Counted from the stretch's first letter, positions 15,953 through 25,765 are shown. The stretch: 42,411 bases of DNA from Peptoniphilus_A genitalis (GCF_949769225.1 NZ_CATKPB010000014.1), one strand, 5' to 3'. The notes: a model not told the origin generated them from the letters alone. Made by a program: numbers and translations.

Positions 15953-16165
15953 CTATTTATCAATTCTTATACACTCTACGATTTCCTCAACATCACAATC
16001 CAAAGCATTGCAAATTCTAAGCAAAACATCCGTAGTTACATTCTGTCCATTTTTCATTTTATAGAATGTACTTTTGCTGACTTTTGCTTTTTCCATAAGT
16101 TCATTATTTGTCATATCTAAATCAATCAGTTTTTTGAACAATCTTTTATAACTGAAAATTCTCAT
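15953..16165 (-). CDS. XRE-family helix-turn-helix regulator of the defence operon
   Basis: 70 aa, ATG at 16165 after CGGAGGAATAGA. A single HTH domain fills the protein: MTNNELMEKAKVSKSTFYKM for helices 2-3, then NGQNVTTDVLLRICNALDCD, the usual Cro/C1 continuation. It ends 20 nt before the nuclease start and is first in the three-gene leftward operon. A small Cro-like protein in this position normally represses its own promoter; the AT-rich inverted repeat at 16225-16247 is a candidate operator. Confidence 0.85.
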   Translation of the reverse strand: MRIFSYKRLFKKLIDLDMTNNELMEKAKVSKSTFYKMKNGQNVTTDVLLRICNALDCDVEEIVECIRIDK

Positions 16166-16200
16166 TCTATTCCTCCGTTCAATAAAACTTTCTTTATTTT

Positions 16201-16247
16201 ATTATACCATAAAATATCCTTTTTGAATAAATATATTCTCTTTATTC
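16201..16247 (-). promoter_or_regulatory. Promoter and candidate operator of the XRE-nuclease-ATPase operon
   Basis: Read leftward, an extended -10 TGGTATAAT (16201-16209) lies 36 nt ahead of the XRE ATG. Upstream, GAATAAA (16225-16231) and TTTATTC (16241-16247) are perfect 7-bp inverted arms with a 9-nt spacer, covering the -35 zone, where an XRE repressor could block RNA polymerase. Operator function is inference. Confidence 0.6.
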
Positions 16248-16262
16248 GAACTTTTGCAAAAT

Positions 16263-16300
16263 AAAAAAAGAGCCGGTGCAGTCCTAAGACCACACCGACC
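16263..16300 (-). terminator. Intrinsic terminator after the OB-fold gene
   Basis: Read leftward: CGGTG, loop, CACCGGCTC, then seven Ts (16263-16269). It lies just past the stop of the OB-fold gene at 16307 and insulates the defence operon from the conjugation genes. Confidence 0.65.
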
Positions 16301-16306
16301 ATAAGT

Positions 16307-16966
16307 TTATCTTTCAGCTTCTTTTGATGTTTCTTTCTTTTCTTTAGGCTTTTCCTTATCTTCAGCCTGATATTTTTTGATAGCTCCAAGCACAGACTCT
16401 TTCTTTTCATCTCGACCTTTCATCTGTTCTTTTGCCTTTAAGAGCTTTGAATAAAGTATCCTGATGTTAGTATGTTCCTTGCCGTTATCGTCAACGGAAG
16501 TTCTGATCTGTCCAAAGAGTTTTACAAAATCTCCCTGCTTAAAGTCTTTTGGAATATCACCCTTTTCTCCGTATGCGGAGCAATTATGATATACCTTATT
16601 GCCCTCATCATCTTTAGATGCCACAGAGAAGTTTACTACTTGAAAGGCTTCGCCTTTCTTATTTTCTCTTTCAACTACATCGATCTTTCCTACAATATTT
16701 CCAACGATATTGACAAGATTATCTTTCTCCTCTTGAACATAAGGAAGATCTTTAATCTGCCCCTGTTCCCTTAAATCCTCAATCATATAGTCAAATTCCT
16801 CATGCAGCAAATTAAGGCTGTCATTGTCCATATAAGCGTCATAGAGCTTATCTAAAGCACTTTCATCATTGATACCTTTTTCCATGCTTATAATCGCCTT
16901 TACAAAGTCCTTGTGGTTATCATTTACCATATCTTCTATTTGATTTCTCATTGTTTTGTAATCCAT
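16307..16966 (-). CDS. SSB-like OB-fold protein of the ICE
   Basis: 219 aa from the ATG at 16966, chosen because AAAGGAGATAAAAAC lies directly before it; an in-frame ATG 18 nt further upstream lies between the terminator and this site and has no Shine-Dalgarno. The N-terminal about 85 residues are acidic and helical and not recognised. The middle (about 85-180) is an OB fold of the single-strand-binding type: NIVGNIVGKIDVVERENKKG, FQVVNFSVASKDD, YHNCSAYGEKGD, FVKLFGQIRTS. The C-terminal tail is charged and carries ESVLGAIKKYQ, which recurs in two other element proteins. Probably binds single-stranded DNA during transfer or replication; a second, shorter SSB is at 38037-38348. Confidence 0.7.
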   Translation of the reverse strand: MDYKTMRNQIEDMVNDNHKDFVKAIISMEKGINDESALDKLYDAYMDNDSLNLLHEEFDYMIEDLREQGQIKDLPYVQEEKDNLVNIVGNIVGKIDVVERENKKGEAFQVVNFSVASKDDEGNKVYHNCSAYGEKGDIPKDFKQGDFVKLFGQIRTSVDDNGKEHTNIRILYSKLLKAKEQMKGRDEKKESVLGAIKKYQAEDKEKPKEKKETSKEAER

Positions 16967-16987
16967 GTTTTTATCTCCTTTCATGGC

Positions 16988-17007
16988 AAAAGGGAGGTTA
17001 CCCTCCC
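16988..17007 (-). terminator. Short intrinsic terminator after the giant helicase gene
   Basis: Read leftward: GGGAGG, GTAA loop, CCTCCC, then TTTT. It abuts the helicase stop (17009) and precedes the OB-fold gene by about 20 nt. Confidence 0.65.
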
Positions 17008-17008
17008 C

Positions 17009-20000
17009 TTATCTTAAAAATTCCTGTTCTTTTGTTTTTTGCTTTTCTTCAGTTTTGCTTTCATTTTGATAAGCTCTTATCTGTCCTAAAATAGATGGCT
17101 TATCCTCAGATTTTTGTGCGGTTTCTTCTTTGCTATGAAGATTGTCCTCCACATCATAAGTTGACTCAAAATAATCACTGTCCTTAAAGTCATTGTCATA
17201 TCTGTCAGGAATACCATCATTATCAAGGTCTTTAGAGAGCGGATCATAGAAGTTTCCTTCATCATCAATATCAAGTCCAAGTGCCGCCCTTAAATCTTCG
17301 GAATCAACATAATCCAAATCGCTAAAAGAGGACATTTCTATTTCATTTTTCATATTCCTTAGAGCTTCATTCTCTCCCTTGTTTTCATAATCAAAGCTCT
17401 CTGATTTGATAGGCGTATCATCAATGTACTGTGTCCATGTTTTTTCCTCTAAATCAAGCTCATACTGAATACCATGTCTTTCATCCGGTGTATTGGTATA
17501 GGCGATCCCGATATGCTTTAAATCAGGATACAAGGTATTAAATTCATCATAGCTGTGATTTTCTTCGTACTCTCTGTTACAGAAGTCAATGATTGCCCTT
17601 TTTACATCTTCTACAAGTGGATTGTCATTTCTCTTTTCTTCCACTTCTCCCATATCAAGGAGCTTATTCAGTTCTGCAAGTCTTAATACCTTAGTTTTCA
17701 GCTCATTAGCTTTTTCAAAAGGCTTTTTGAGTTCTTCTTTGGCATTTTCAAGTTGTTCTTTTGTACTGATAAGTTTTTCTTCAAGCCTATTTAATTTCTC
17801 AGGCATTTTCTCAAGAGCGTTATCAAGTCTTGTAATATTACCGTCCGCACTTGTTCCAAGCTCTCCTGAATGCTTTGCAGCACCGTTTAGGCTAAAGTTA
17901 TGATCGTTGGTAAAGAAGTTATAGCTTACTTCTAAATCCATATTTCTATACTTTCCTATAACCTTGCTTTCATTGATTTTAACCTTTGAAATTGCTTCAA
18001 GCAGTCTTTCTCCGGCTAATTTCTTGTCGGTAATCTTTTCGCCTAAAATGGTAATGGAAGTAAACTTTTCTTCACCTTCCGCTTTAGGCTCTACATCAGA
18101 TATATCTTTTTTGACAGCTTCAATTAGTTTTTCCGTTCTTGTAATTTCTTCAGGATAGTTTTTCGCCACCTTATCCTCTAATCTGTAACGGTTAGACTTA
18201 TAGTTTGCTTCAAGTATTTTTAGTTTCGTAACTTCGTTGTCCAAATCCATCTTCTCTTTAATCTTCGGATCACCTGTGGCAAGAGCTTTAATTTCTGCAT
18301 AGTTTAATGAACTTTCGTCCACATCTTCTGCAACTCTGACAGGAGTCTTTGAAGTCATAATCTGAGAAATGAATTTCTGCTTATTCTCTATCGTCTGCCA
18401 TAAGTAGCTGTCAAATGTATTCTCTGTAACATAACGATAGATATTTACTTTCTCATTTTCGTTTCCCTGTCTTACAATTCTCCCTGCTCTTTGCTCTAAG
18501 TCAGCAGGTCTCCATGGTACGTCTAAATCATGCATTGCAATTAGTTTATTTTGCACATTTGTACCAGCACCCATCTTCTGTGTCGAACCCATTAAGATAC
18601 GAACTTCGCCTTTTCTTACCTTTGCAAAGAGTTCATCTTTTTGCTTATCGGAATTCGCTTCATGGATAAAGGCAATTTCTTCTTTAGGTATGCCCATTGC
18701 CACAAGTTTTTCTCTAATATCATCATAGATGTTAAATTCTCCATCTCCTTTTGGAGTGGACATATCGGAAAAAAGTAGCTGTGTTGACCTGTTTTCTTTT
18801 GTCTTATCCCAAATAGCAAATACATTTTTCACGCATACATTGACCTTGCTATCAGGATTATCAGGAAGAAGTGGATTGATTAAACGCTGATCTAAGGCAA
18901 GTTTCTTACCATCGTTGGTAATCTTAAGCATATTATCAACATCTGGCTCTACAACCCTATTTCTGACATCATCTGCTCTTTCAGAGAGGCTCTTTAGAAT
19001 TTCTTTTTGTTCTTCAGAAGGCTCTGTTTTAATAACCTCATAGTTAGCTTCAGGTGTAGGAAGATTAAGCATATCTGCCGTCTGAATATCAGCAACTTCC
19101 TTAAACATAGACATAAGCTCAGGCAAGTTATAGAACTTTGAAAATCTCGTTTTCACCCTATATCCTGTACCTTCAGGCGATAATTCAAAGGAGGATTGTG
19201 TTTCTCCAAAAGTGGAAGCCCAAGAGTCAAAATGCTCCAGATTATTTTTCTTTAAGCTCTCATACTGAAGATAACGCTGCATGGTATAAAGCTCGGTCAT
19301 TGAGTTACTTACAGGCGTTCCTGTGGCAAAGACCACGCCTTTCCCACCTGTCATTTCGTCCATATAGCGGCATTTCATAAACATATCGGAGGACTTAAAG
19401 GCTTCTGACTGCCCTATACCTGCAACATTTCTCATTTTGGTATAGAGATAAAGGTTTTTAAAGCCATGTGCTTCGTCAACAAAGAGCTTATCAACTCCCA
19501 GCTCCTCAAAGGTAATCACATCGTCTTTCTTAAAATCATCATTTAATTTTTCAAGCCTTGTTTCTAGTTTTTTCTTTGTCTTTTCAAGCTGTTTTACGGT
19601 AAAGTTCTGATTTCTATCATGCTTGTATTCTTCTACATAGTTTACGATTTCATCAATCTGATCTTGAATATGCTTTTCCTGATATTCCTTACTCATCGGG
19701 ATTTTTTCAAACTGCGTATGTCCGATAACAACCGCATCATATTCCCCTGTGGCAATCTTACCAATAAATCTCTTTCTGTTTTTCGGCTCAAAATCTTTCT
19801 TATCAGCCACCATAATGTTAGCCGATGGATATAGCTGCATAAACTCACGCCCGATTTGCCCTGTTAAATGATTTGGTACAACAAACAAGGACTTACTGCA
19901 CATTCCAAGCCTTTTACTCTCCATTGCGGAAGCTACCATTTCAAAGGTCTTTCCACTTCCTACTACATGGGCAAGCAAGGTATTTCCTCCATAAAGGCTT

Positions 20001-23000
20001 CTTGCTATGGCATTTCTTTGATGAGGTCTTAAGTCAATCTCTGTATTCATTCCCTCAAAAGAGAGATTGCTTCCGTCATATTCTCTGTTGCGGATTGAGT
20101 TAAAACGCTCATTATACAGTTTTACAAGACGGTTTCTTCTTTCCTGATCGTTAAATATCCAGTTCTTAAATTCTTCTTTTAATAACTCCTGCTTTTGTCC
20201 TGCAAGCATGGTTTCTTTTTTATTTAATACAGAAGTTTTAGAGCCATCCGGATTTACAATCTGGTCAAATACCTTTGTTTCTTTCAAGTTTAAGGCATCT
20301 TCAATCAGCTTATAGGCGTTTACCCTTGATGTACCAAAGGTCATCTCAGCAAGATCATTTCCCCTGTCCCTGCTTTTTCCTTCTACATTCCATTCGCTTG
20401 TAAGGTTGGAAAATTTTACCTTAATATCCCATTTGGCATATCCCGGAGTTTTTAGAGTTTCAAAGATGAATTTCTCAATATCTTTAATTGGTATCCAAGT
20501 TGCACCAAGACGCACATTGATTTCACTTGCTTCCAATTCCTTTGGAAGAACTTTTGTAAGCTCTGCTTTTTGATATTCCAAACGGTTCATTTCATAGCTT
20601 ATCAGCTCTTTTTCTTTTCCATTTTCTTCATAGCCAAGATAAGGGAGTTCTCTTTCCGTTTGTCTTAGCTTTGATAAGTAGCTGTCTACTATGGCAATCT
20701 TGTCCCTGATATTCCCACTTAAATATTCATCTTTTGTTACATAGCCATACTTATAGGAATTGCTGCCATTTGCACAAGCAAAAGGTAAATCCCCATCCTC
20801 CAAGTTAAAGGAAAGTGGTCTGTAAAAGTTTTGTTCTTCTCTAATATTTAGGTAGATTTCCCCTCGAAGCTCCTCAATTAAAGTTGGTCTGTCTTTTCCG
20901 GTAAGACTTCCCATATAGTCAAAGTCCACATAACCTTTTTCAGATACCGATAAAACAAGAGCTTCTAAAGAAGTATCCACATGGTCTATAACTTTGGCTT
21001 TTGTGATGGTTCTTTTGGAGAAAATATCTCCCTTTGCCTTGAAATTTTCTTCTTCATCAAGGATTTCAATGGATGAAACAAGCGGGAAGTTGCTATCCTC
21101 TTTCAAGGCTCTGGTATTACTTAGGTTATTTACAAAGCCATGTTTCTTTGAAAAATTGTCATATACTTCATTTAGTTTTTCCTGTGAAGCCTTAATTTCT
21201 TCTTCATTAAAATCTTCTTTCTGCTTGTAAATGACATCTTTTAAGGCAGCATTCAGCTCAAGATAATCCTTGATCTTTTCTTTGTTTTTATCCGATACTT
21301 CCTTTTTAATAAAGAGTGAGTTTTCTCTGTAATAGACTTCATCATCAATTAAGGTGTATGAGAAGTTTTTTACATCATCAGTTGCAGGGATAGAAGTTAT
21401 TTCATCATCAAGTAGCTCTATTTCTTCATACTTGGCATCTTTTGAAATTCTTTCTCCTGCAATCTCGATACGATCCTTTAATGAAGCCATGTTGTTTTCT
21501 TGCCCTAAAAAGGCTATCTGCTCACAGGTTAGAGTTTTTCCAAATCGACCACTTACCTCACGCATAGAACCAAGCACCTGCTCAGGATGATCGACAAAGT
21601 ATTTGTTATATGAAAGTCCGTTTTCATCTTCCGCAAGGTGTATCCAATCTTCATCTCGCTCCAATACGCTATCTCTTTTCTTTAGGAAGATAATATCTGA
21701 AGTTACTTCTGTTCCTGCAACACCCTTAAAGGTATCGTTTGGAAGTCTGATTGCCCCTAAAAATTCGGATCTTGCTGCAAGATAGCGTCTTACACTTTCA
21801 TCTTTTTTATCCATTGTTCCTGAAGATGTAATAAAGGCGATAACGCCGCCATTTCTTACCTTGTCAATGGACTTGGCAAAGAAATAATCGTGAATAAGGA
21901 AGTTATTGCGATTGTATTCTCTATCATTTACCTTGTACTCTCCAAAGGGAACATTTCCGATTGCTACATCAAAGAAGTTATTGGAGAATCCCGTTTCTTC
22001 AAGTCCCTTAACCTGTATATCACTTTCAGGGTATAGCAGCTTTCCAATACGACCGCTTACCGAATCAAGCTCTACGCCATAAAACTTTGACTTATTCATT
22101 TCATCAGGTAGATTTCCGATAAAGTTCCCAACACCCATTGACGGTTCAAGGATATTTCCCTGTTTAAATCCCATACCTGAAAGCGTCTTATATATTCCGT
22201 CAATGACAGTTTTTGGTGTGTAAAAACTCGTTAGGGTAGATTCTCTTGCAGCTTCATATTCTGATGACGATAGATTTTCCTTTAAGAAGACTCTTGCTTC
22301 TTTCCACTGTCCTTCTTTACTTTCATCAAAGACATCAGATAGTCCGCCCCAGCCTACATATTTTGCTAAAACTTCCTGAGCTATAATATCAAGCTCTCGT
22401 TCTCCGCTTTCCACCCTGTTAAGCATAGAGATTGCTTCAAGGTTATTGTTTAATCTCTCACTTGGAGATAACTTTTGAGGAAGAGTTTCTTCTGTAATCT
22501 TGAAATTATGAGCCTCAATCTTCTTTATCTCTACTTCATTAGAAGTCTTTTCATTCTTCGTATAAGTCAAATTTTCAAATATTTTATCAAGCTCACTTTC
22601 CTTACGATAAGCAATTACATCGGAGCCTGTAATCATACCGCCAAGATATTCGGTATTATCCTTAACCGTTACGGTCTTTAGGTTATTCCCCATATCATCA
22701 AATCTTGTGATGGTATAGTCTTTCCCCTTATATCTCACTTCATCACCGATGATAAATTCAGGTCTTTCAAGACTTACTTGTCTTAATAAATCCTCATTAT
22801 CCGTAAAGGCTACAATCGGTATTTGATGATTACCTTGCCTTACAGGATCAAGCCACAAATCATTTCTTCCTGTGATTTGATTTTTGGAAATCTCCCTTAC
22901 TTTGTACTCCTCATGATTAAAATAGACAGTATCGCCTTCTTTAACTGCAAATTCTTCTGCAAGATTGTCCTCTTTTTCGTTAAGCTCTACTTCTTCTCTT

Positions 23001-25765
23001 TCCTTTAGATAATCAAATAAGGTAGCTTGAAAAGATTCTGCCTTTATGCTTTCTTCTACTTCTTCAGGTGCTTCAAGCTCTGCAATATTGTCCTCAAAGC
23101 TAAGTTCTCCGTTAAAGACATGGTGAAGCTCCTGCTCATCCATCTGCTTTTTAAGTTCACTATCTTTCAGTTCTCTAAAGGTCTTTGGGAAATCCTCTAA
23201 AACAAGCCTTTGGGCATTTAATTCCTTTAGTTCATCAAGATTAAAATATCCCCATTCAGGTTCAATTCCTAAAACAAGTCCAAAAGCGTCTTTGCTTTCT
23301 CTATCGTACTCCGTCATATACCAAGTCCCGTTGCTTCTAAATGGAATGATATATGCTGCATGAACCTGTTTGTCTGCTAAAGCTACATCTTCCTGTGCAT
23401 AAAGTTCAGGAACTTTCTCAAGCATTTCATCAGTCATTAGATTATTTGGATCGTCTTTAGAATAATAACTTGGCTCTTTTTGTTCTTCTATCTCATCCTT
23501 TCTTTCAATGTCCTTTTCTTCAAGATAAAGATTTTTTGAAAGCAGCTCATCTATATGCTTTGCTACATTTGACCATGTAATAAAAACATCGTTACAATGA
23601 GTCTTCTGTAATTTAAGTCCCTTTGCATCGTGCCACTCATCACTTCCCTTTGCACCTGAAACAGCATGAGAGCCTCCGCCAATTCCATATTCATCTTTTA
23701 GGAAATTCGCTTTTTCCTGCAAGGTATGATTTTCTTTGAAAAACTTAATAATTCGCTCTTTTCCTTTATCGACTCCACTTCCTCTTGAAATCGTAGCAAG
23801 GACTTCATCTTCTGTAATAAATCCTTGTACCTTTGGATGTTCAGTAAGATTAGAGGTATATTCCTTTCTCGGAAGTTCAAGCTCCTGCAATTTTTGATAA
23901 AGGCTATCTACCTTGTGATAATGAAATCTTAGTACATCTTTATTTTCTCTATATCCTGATAAAAAACGGCTGTACTCGGAAATAACATTTTTTAGGTAGT
24001 CGGGATTTTTAAGAGCTTCCGATAACTGTCTTGTTTCTTTCGGAAAGCCACCACCTCTTTCTATAAAGTCAAAATAGCCTTGTGCTTTTCCTTCTTCACT
24101 TAAATCGTGGTATAGATACCATAAGGATTCTGAAACTCTATCTCTTTCATAGTCATGTGCTTCCAAAAGCTCTACATTTGTGGCAAACTCTCCATTTTCC
24201 AAAAGCTCATTGATTCTTCTTGCAGCATCACTCCAGCCTAAAATTTGCGTCATATCTTCTCTTGCAGAAGTTCCATAAGCTAAATGAATGCCTTTATCCG
24301 AATACCAGGAAGATACTTCTGCTCCATTAAGAAATAAACCGTTTCCACCTCTAAATGTATCTTTAAGGTATTCTCCCAATGCTTCTACTGTTTTCCCTTT
24401 GGAAAATTCAGCAATGATAGGAAGTCTTTCGCCCTCATGGTTTCCACCGTTTACAAGAATACTGTCAATATCATTTTGAGTAAGAGGTATTGTAAGTTTA
24501 ATCTGTCCTGATCTGTTTTCGGGTAAAGAAAAAGAAGCCTTGTCAGCTTCTCTTATCTCTTTATCCGTATTTTCTTTTAGATTTCCACTACTTCCTTGAT
24601 GGTCATTTCTTTGAGGGCTGAAATCATCGCTTTGTACTGCGGATGGCTCTCGTCCTCTATATTCCAAGCCATCATCAGTTTCGGCTTCTCTGCTCTCATA
24701 AACTCTATCGCCTGTTTCTGAGTATCCATCAGGTGTCCTATCAGCTTCTTCTCCTTGTATAGATCCACTAACATCTCGAAGTTGCTCTGCTCCTCGCTGC
24801 TTGAAAGATAATCCAGTCTCGTCACTGCGTACACCGGATTCGGATATTCCTTGATGAAGTCCTCCTGTTCCTCTAACTGATTCAGTGTATTCTCTTTGAT
24901 TTTCTCTATTATCTCGTCCGTACTCTCCATTTCGGAAAATTCGCTCGTTTTCACTAATTCTTTCCTGATCATCTCGTCGAAGTACATTTTCTTCTACCTC
25001 CTCTAATTCTTCTTTTATTTTATTATATCCTGCTTCTTTACCTCTTAAAACTTCTTTTTGAAGCTCTAACTCTTTGCTTTTTTGAATGGTTGCATCAATG
25101 ACTGTTCCGCTAATGTCCGATACCGTTTCTCCAAGGCTCATAAGAGAAATGCTGTCAAGCATTGCAAAGTTTTCCCTTAACAGCTCCTTATCCATAGGAT
25201 AGTCTAACTTAAATCTTGAAGCTACTGCATAGCTCACTGAGTCCCTTGCAAACTTGGTAAAGGATATTCTGTCCTCATCAGATATTCTAAGTTCATTCAT
25301 CAAGCTATCTACTTTTTCATCTCCGTAGAGCCTACTTAAAGAAAAGATATTTTCTAAGGTGCTTTCACTTTCTTCATAGCCTTTACTTTTTATCAATTCT
25401 TTTAATACATCTCTATGAGTTTCCTTATCAAAGCTCCAAAGATTTACCTCATTGACATCTCTGTTTTTGGAAACGGTCTGACTAATATCAAAGATATAGT
25501 CCACCTTTTTGTATGTGCCATAGTCCTCTAAAATGGGAATACCCTTTTGACCTCGCATGACAGTTCGGTTAAAGTGTTCTCTCCAGTAGTCAAACTTGGC
25601 ACAAGCTGTCGCTTCAGGATTTTTATCATAAATACTTAACTGACTTCTAAAATCGTACTTCTGATTGTTCCCGACAACTTTTAAGAGCTTCAGATACTCT
25701 GCTTCACTCTGCAGAACATCTTGTTTTATCAGCTCCAAAATGTTATGAAAATCATTTATTCGCAT
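17009..25765 (-). CDS. Giant ICE protein: LtrC/ArdC-like N-terminus, N6-DNA methylase and SNF2-type helicase
   Basis: 2918 aa, ATG at 25765 after AAGGAGGTAAAC. Order of parts: an ArdC/LtrC-like N-terminus (about 1-230); a hydrophilic low-complexity stretch (about 260-395) that hosts a nested gene in another frame; a long middle region; a methyltransferase part with SAM motif EPSMGVGNFIGN (about 1205) and catalytic GNVPFGEY (about 1268); a superfamily 2 helicase with P-loop HVVGSGKTF (about 1930), DEAH box VDEAHGFKN (about 2098), ATGTPVSN (about 2147) and motif VI QRAGRIVRQGNE (about 2425); a coiled coil; a Ca-binding-like DLDNDGIPDRYDND (about 2850); and a Lys/Glu tail with SILGQIRAYQ. Proteins of this design are common in large Firmicutes ICEs and are thought to protect or remodel DNA during transfer; the precise role is unknown. 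The methylase motif is GNVPF rather than NPPF. Confidence 0.9.
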   Translation of the reverse strand: MRINDFHNILELIKQDVLQSEAEYLKLLKVVGNNQKYDFRSQLSIYDKNPEATACAKFDYWREHFNRTVMRGQKGIPILEDYGTYKKVDYIFDISQTVSKNRDVNEVNLWSFDKETHRDVLKELIKSKGYEESESTLENIFSLSRLYGDEKVDSLMNELRISDEDRISFTKFARDSVSYAVASRFKLDYPMDKELLRENFAMLDSISLMSLGETVSDISGTVIDATIQKSKELELQKEVLRGKEAGYNKIKEELEEVEENVLRRDDQERISENERIFRNGEYGRDNRENQREYTESVRGTGGLHQGISESGVRSDETGLSFKQRGAEQLRDVSGSIQGEEADRTPDGYSETGDRVYESREAETDDGLEYRGREPSAVQSDDFSPQRNDHQGSSGNLKENTDKEIREADKASFSLPENRSGQIKLTIPLTQNDIDSILVNGGNHEGERLPIIAEFSKGKTVEALGEYLKDTFRGGNGLFLNGAEVSSWYSDKGIHLAYGTSAREDMTQILGWSDAARRINELLENGEFATNVELLEAHDYERDRVSESLWYLYHDLSEEGKAQGYFDFIERGGGFPKETRQLSEALKNPDYLKNVISEYSRFLSGYRENKDVLRFHYHKVDSLYQKLQELELPRKEYTSNLTEHPKVQGFITEDEVLATISRGSGVDKGKERIIKFFKENHTLQEKANFLKDEYGIGGGSHAVSGAKGSDEWHDAKGLKLQKTHCNDVFITWSNVAKHIDELLSKNLYLEEKDIERKDEIEEQKEPSYYSKDDPNNLMTDEMLEKVPELYAQEDVALADKQVHAAYIIPFRSNGTWYMTEYDRESKDAFGLVLGIEPEWGYFNLDELKELNAQRLVLEDFPKTFRELKDSELKKQMDEQELHHVFNGELSFEDNIAELEAPEEVEESIKAESFQATLFDYLKEREEVELNEKEDNLAEEFAVKEGDTVYFNHEEYKVREISKNQITGRNDLWLDPVRQGNHQIPIVAFTDNEDLLRQVSLERPEFIIGDEVRYKGKDYTITRFDDMGNNLKTVTVKDNTEYLGGMITGSDVIAYRKESELDKIFENLTYTKNEKTSNEVEIKKIEAHNFKITEETLPQKLSPSERLNNNLEAISMLNRVESGERELDIIAQEVLAKYVGWGGLSDVFDESKEGQWKEARVFLKENLSSSEYEAARESTLTSFYTPKTVIDGIYKTLSGMGFKQGNILEPSMGVGNFIGNLPDEMNKSKFYGVELDSVSGRIGKLLYPESDIQVKGLEETGFSNNFFDVAIGNVPFGEYKVNDREYNRNNFLIHDYFFAKSIDKVRNGGVIAFITSSGTMDKKDESVRRYLAARSEFLGAIRLPNDTFKGVAGTEVTSDIIFLKKRDSVLERDEDWIHLAEDENGLSYNKYFVDHPEQVLGSMREVSGRFGKTLTCEQIAFLGQENNMASLKDRIEIAGERISKDAKYEEIELLDDEITSIPATDDVKNFSYTLIDDEVYYRENSLFIKKEVSDKNKEKIKDYLELNAALKDVIYKQKEDFNEEEIKASQEKLNEVYDNFSKKHGFVNNLSNTRALKEDSNFPLVSSIEILDEEENFKAKGDIFSKRTITKAKVIDHVDTSLEALVLSVSEKGYVDFDYMGSLTGKDRPTLIEELRGEIYLNIREEQNFYRPLSFNLEDGDLPFACANGSNSYKYGYVTKDEYLSGNIRDKIAIVDSYLSKLRQTERELPYLGYEENGKEKELISYEMNRLEYQKAELTKVLPKELEASEINVRLGATWIPIKDIEKFIFETLKTPGYAKWDIKVKFSNLTSEWNVEGKSRDRGNDLAEMTFGTSRVNAYKLIEDALNLKETKVFDQIVNPDGSKTSVLNKKETMLAGQKQELLKEEFKNWIFNDQERRNRLVKLYNERFNSIRNREYDGSNLSFEGMNTEIDLRPHQRNAIARSLYGGNTLLAHVVGSGKTFEMVASAMESKRLGMCSKSLFVVPNHLTGQIGREFMQLYPSANIMVADKKDFEPKNRKRFIGKIATGEYDAVVIGHTQFEKIPMSKEYQEKHIQDQIDEIVNYVEEYKHDRNQNFTVKQLEKTKKKLETRLEKLNDDFKKDDVITFEELGVDKLFVDEAHGFKNLYLYTKMRNVAGIGQSEAFKSSDMFMKCRYMDEMTGGKGVVFATGTPVSNSMTELYTMQRYLQYESLKKNNLEHFDSWASTFGETQSSFELSPEGTGYRVKTRFSKFYNLPELMSMFKEVADIQTADMLNLPTPEANYEVIKTEPSEEQKEILKSLSERADDVRNRVVEPDVDNMLKITNDGKKLALDQRLINPLLPDNPDSKVNVCVKNVFAIWDKTKENRSTQLLFSDMSTPKGDGEFNIYDDIREKLVAMGIPKEEIAFIHEANSDKQKDELFAKVRKGEVRILMGSTQKMGAGTNVQNKLIAMHDLDVPWRPADLEQRAGRIVRQGNENEKVNIYRYVTENTFDSYLWQTIENKQKFISQIMTSKTPVRVAEDVDESSLNYAEIKALATGDPKIKEKMDLDNEVTKLKILEANYKSNRYRLEDKVAKNYPEEITRTEKLIEAVKKDISDVEPKAEGEEKFTSITILGEKITDKKLAGERLLEAISKVKINESKVIGKYRNMDLEVSYNFFTNDHNFSLNGAAKHSGELGTSADGNITRLDNALEKMPEKLNRLEEKLISTKEQLENAKEELKKPFEKANELKTKVLRLAELNKLLDMGEVEEKRNDNPLVEDVKRAIIDFCNREYEENHSYDEFNTLYPDLKHIGIAYTNTPDERHGIQYELDLEEKTWTQYIDDTPIKSESFDYENKGENEALRNMKNEIEMSSFSDLDYVDSEDLRAALGLDIDDEGNFYDPLSKDLDNDGIPDRYDNDFKDSDYFESTYDVEDNLHSKEETAQKSEDKPSILGQIRAYQNESKTEEKQKTKEQEFLR
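24577..24987 (-). CDS. Nested 136-aa gene inside the helicase gene, different frame, same strand
   Basis: ATG at 24987 follows GAGGAGGTAGAAGAAA, a strong ribosome-binding site, and the frame stays open for 136 codons to a TAA at 24577. The product looks like a compact helical protein: acidic N-terminal helices, then NPVYAVTRLDYLSSSEEQSN, LVDLYKEKKLIGHLMDTQKQ, and a C-terminus MISALKEMTIKEVVEI. In contrast, the helicase frame over the same bases is low-complexity and hydrophilic (Arg/Glu/Gly/Ser-rich), as expected when one frame is constrained by another. This suggests real overprinting rather than a chance ORF. Family not recognised; functionally it may belong with small transposon-encoded proteins. 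Confidence 0.6.
   Translation of the reverse strand: MYFDEMIRKELVKTSEFSEMESTDEIIEKIKENTLNQLEEQEDFIKEYPNPVYAVTRLDYLSSSEEQSNFEMLVDLYKEKKLIGHLMDTQKQAIEFMRAEKPKLMMAWNIEDESHPQYKAMISALKEMTIKEVVEI

Noticed and set aside
16283..16291. CCTAAGACC shared with the oriT candidate at 11467-11475
   Set aside because: A nine-base match that falls in the loop of a terminator with no matching inverted repeat; chance is the likelier explanation.
16162..16410. 82-codon Lys-rich leftward frame between the OB-fold and XRE genes
   Set aside because: It runs through a terminator and a promoter and overlaps the end of the OB-fold gene; no RBS and no recognisable pattern.
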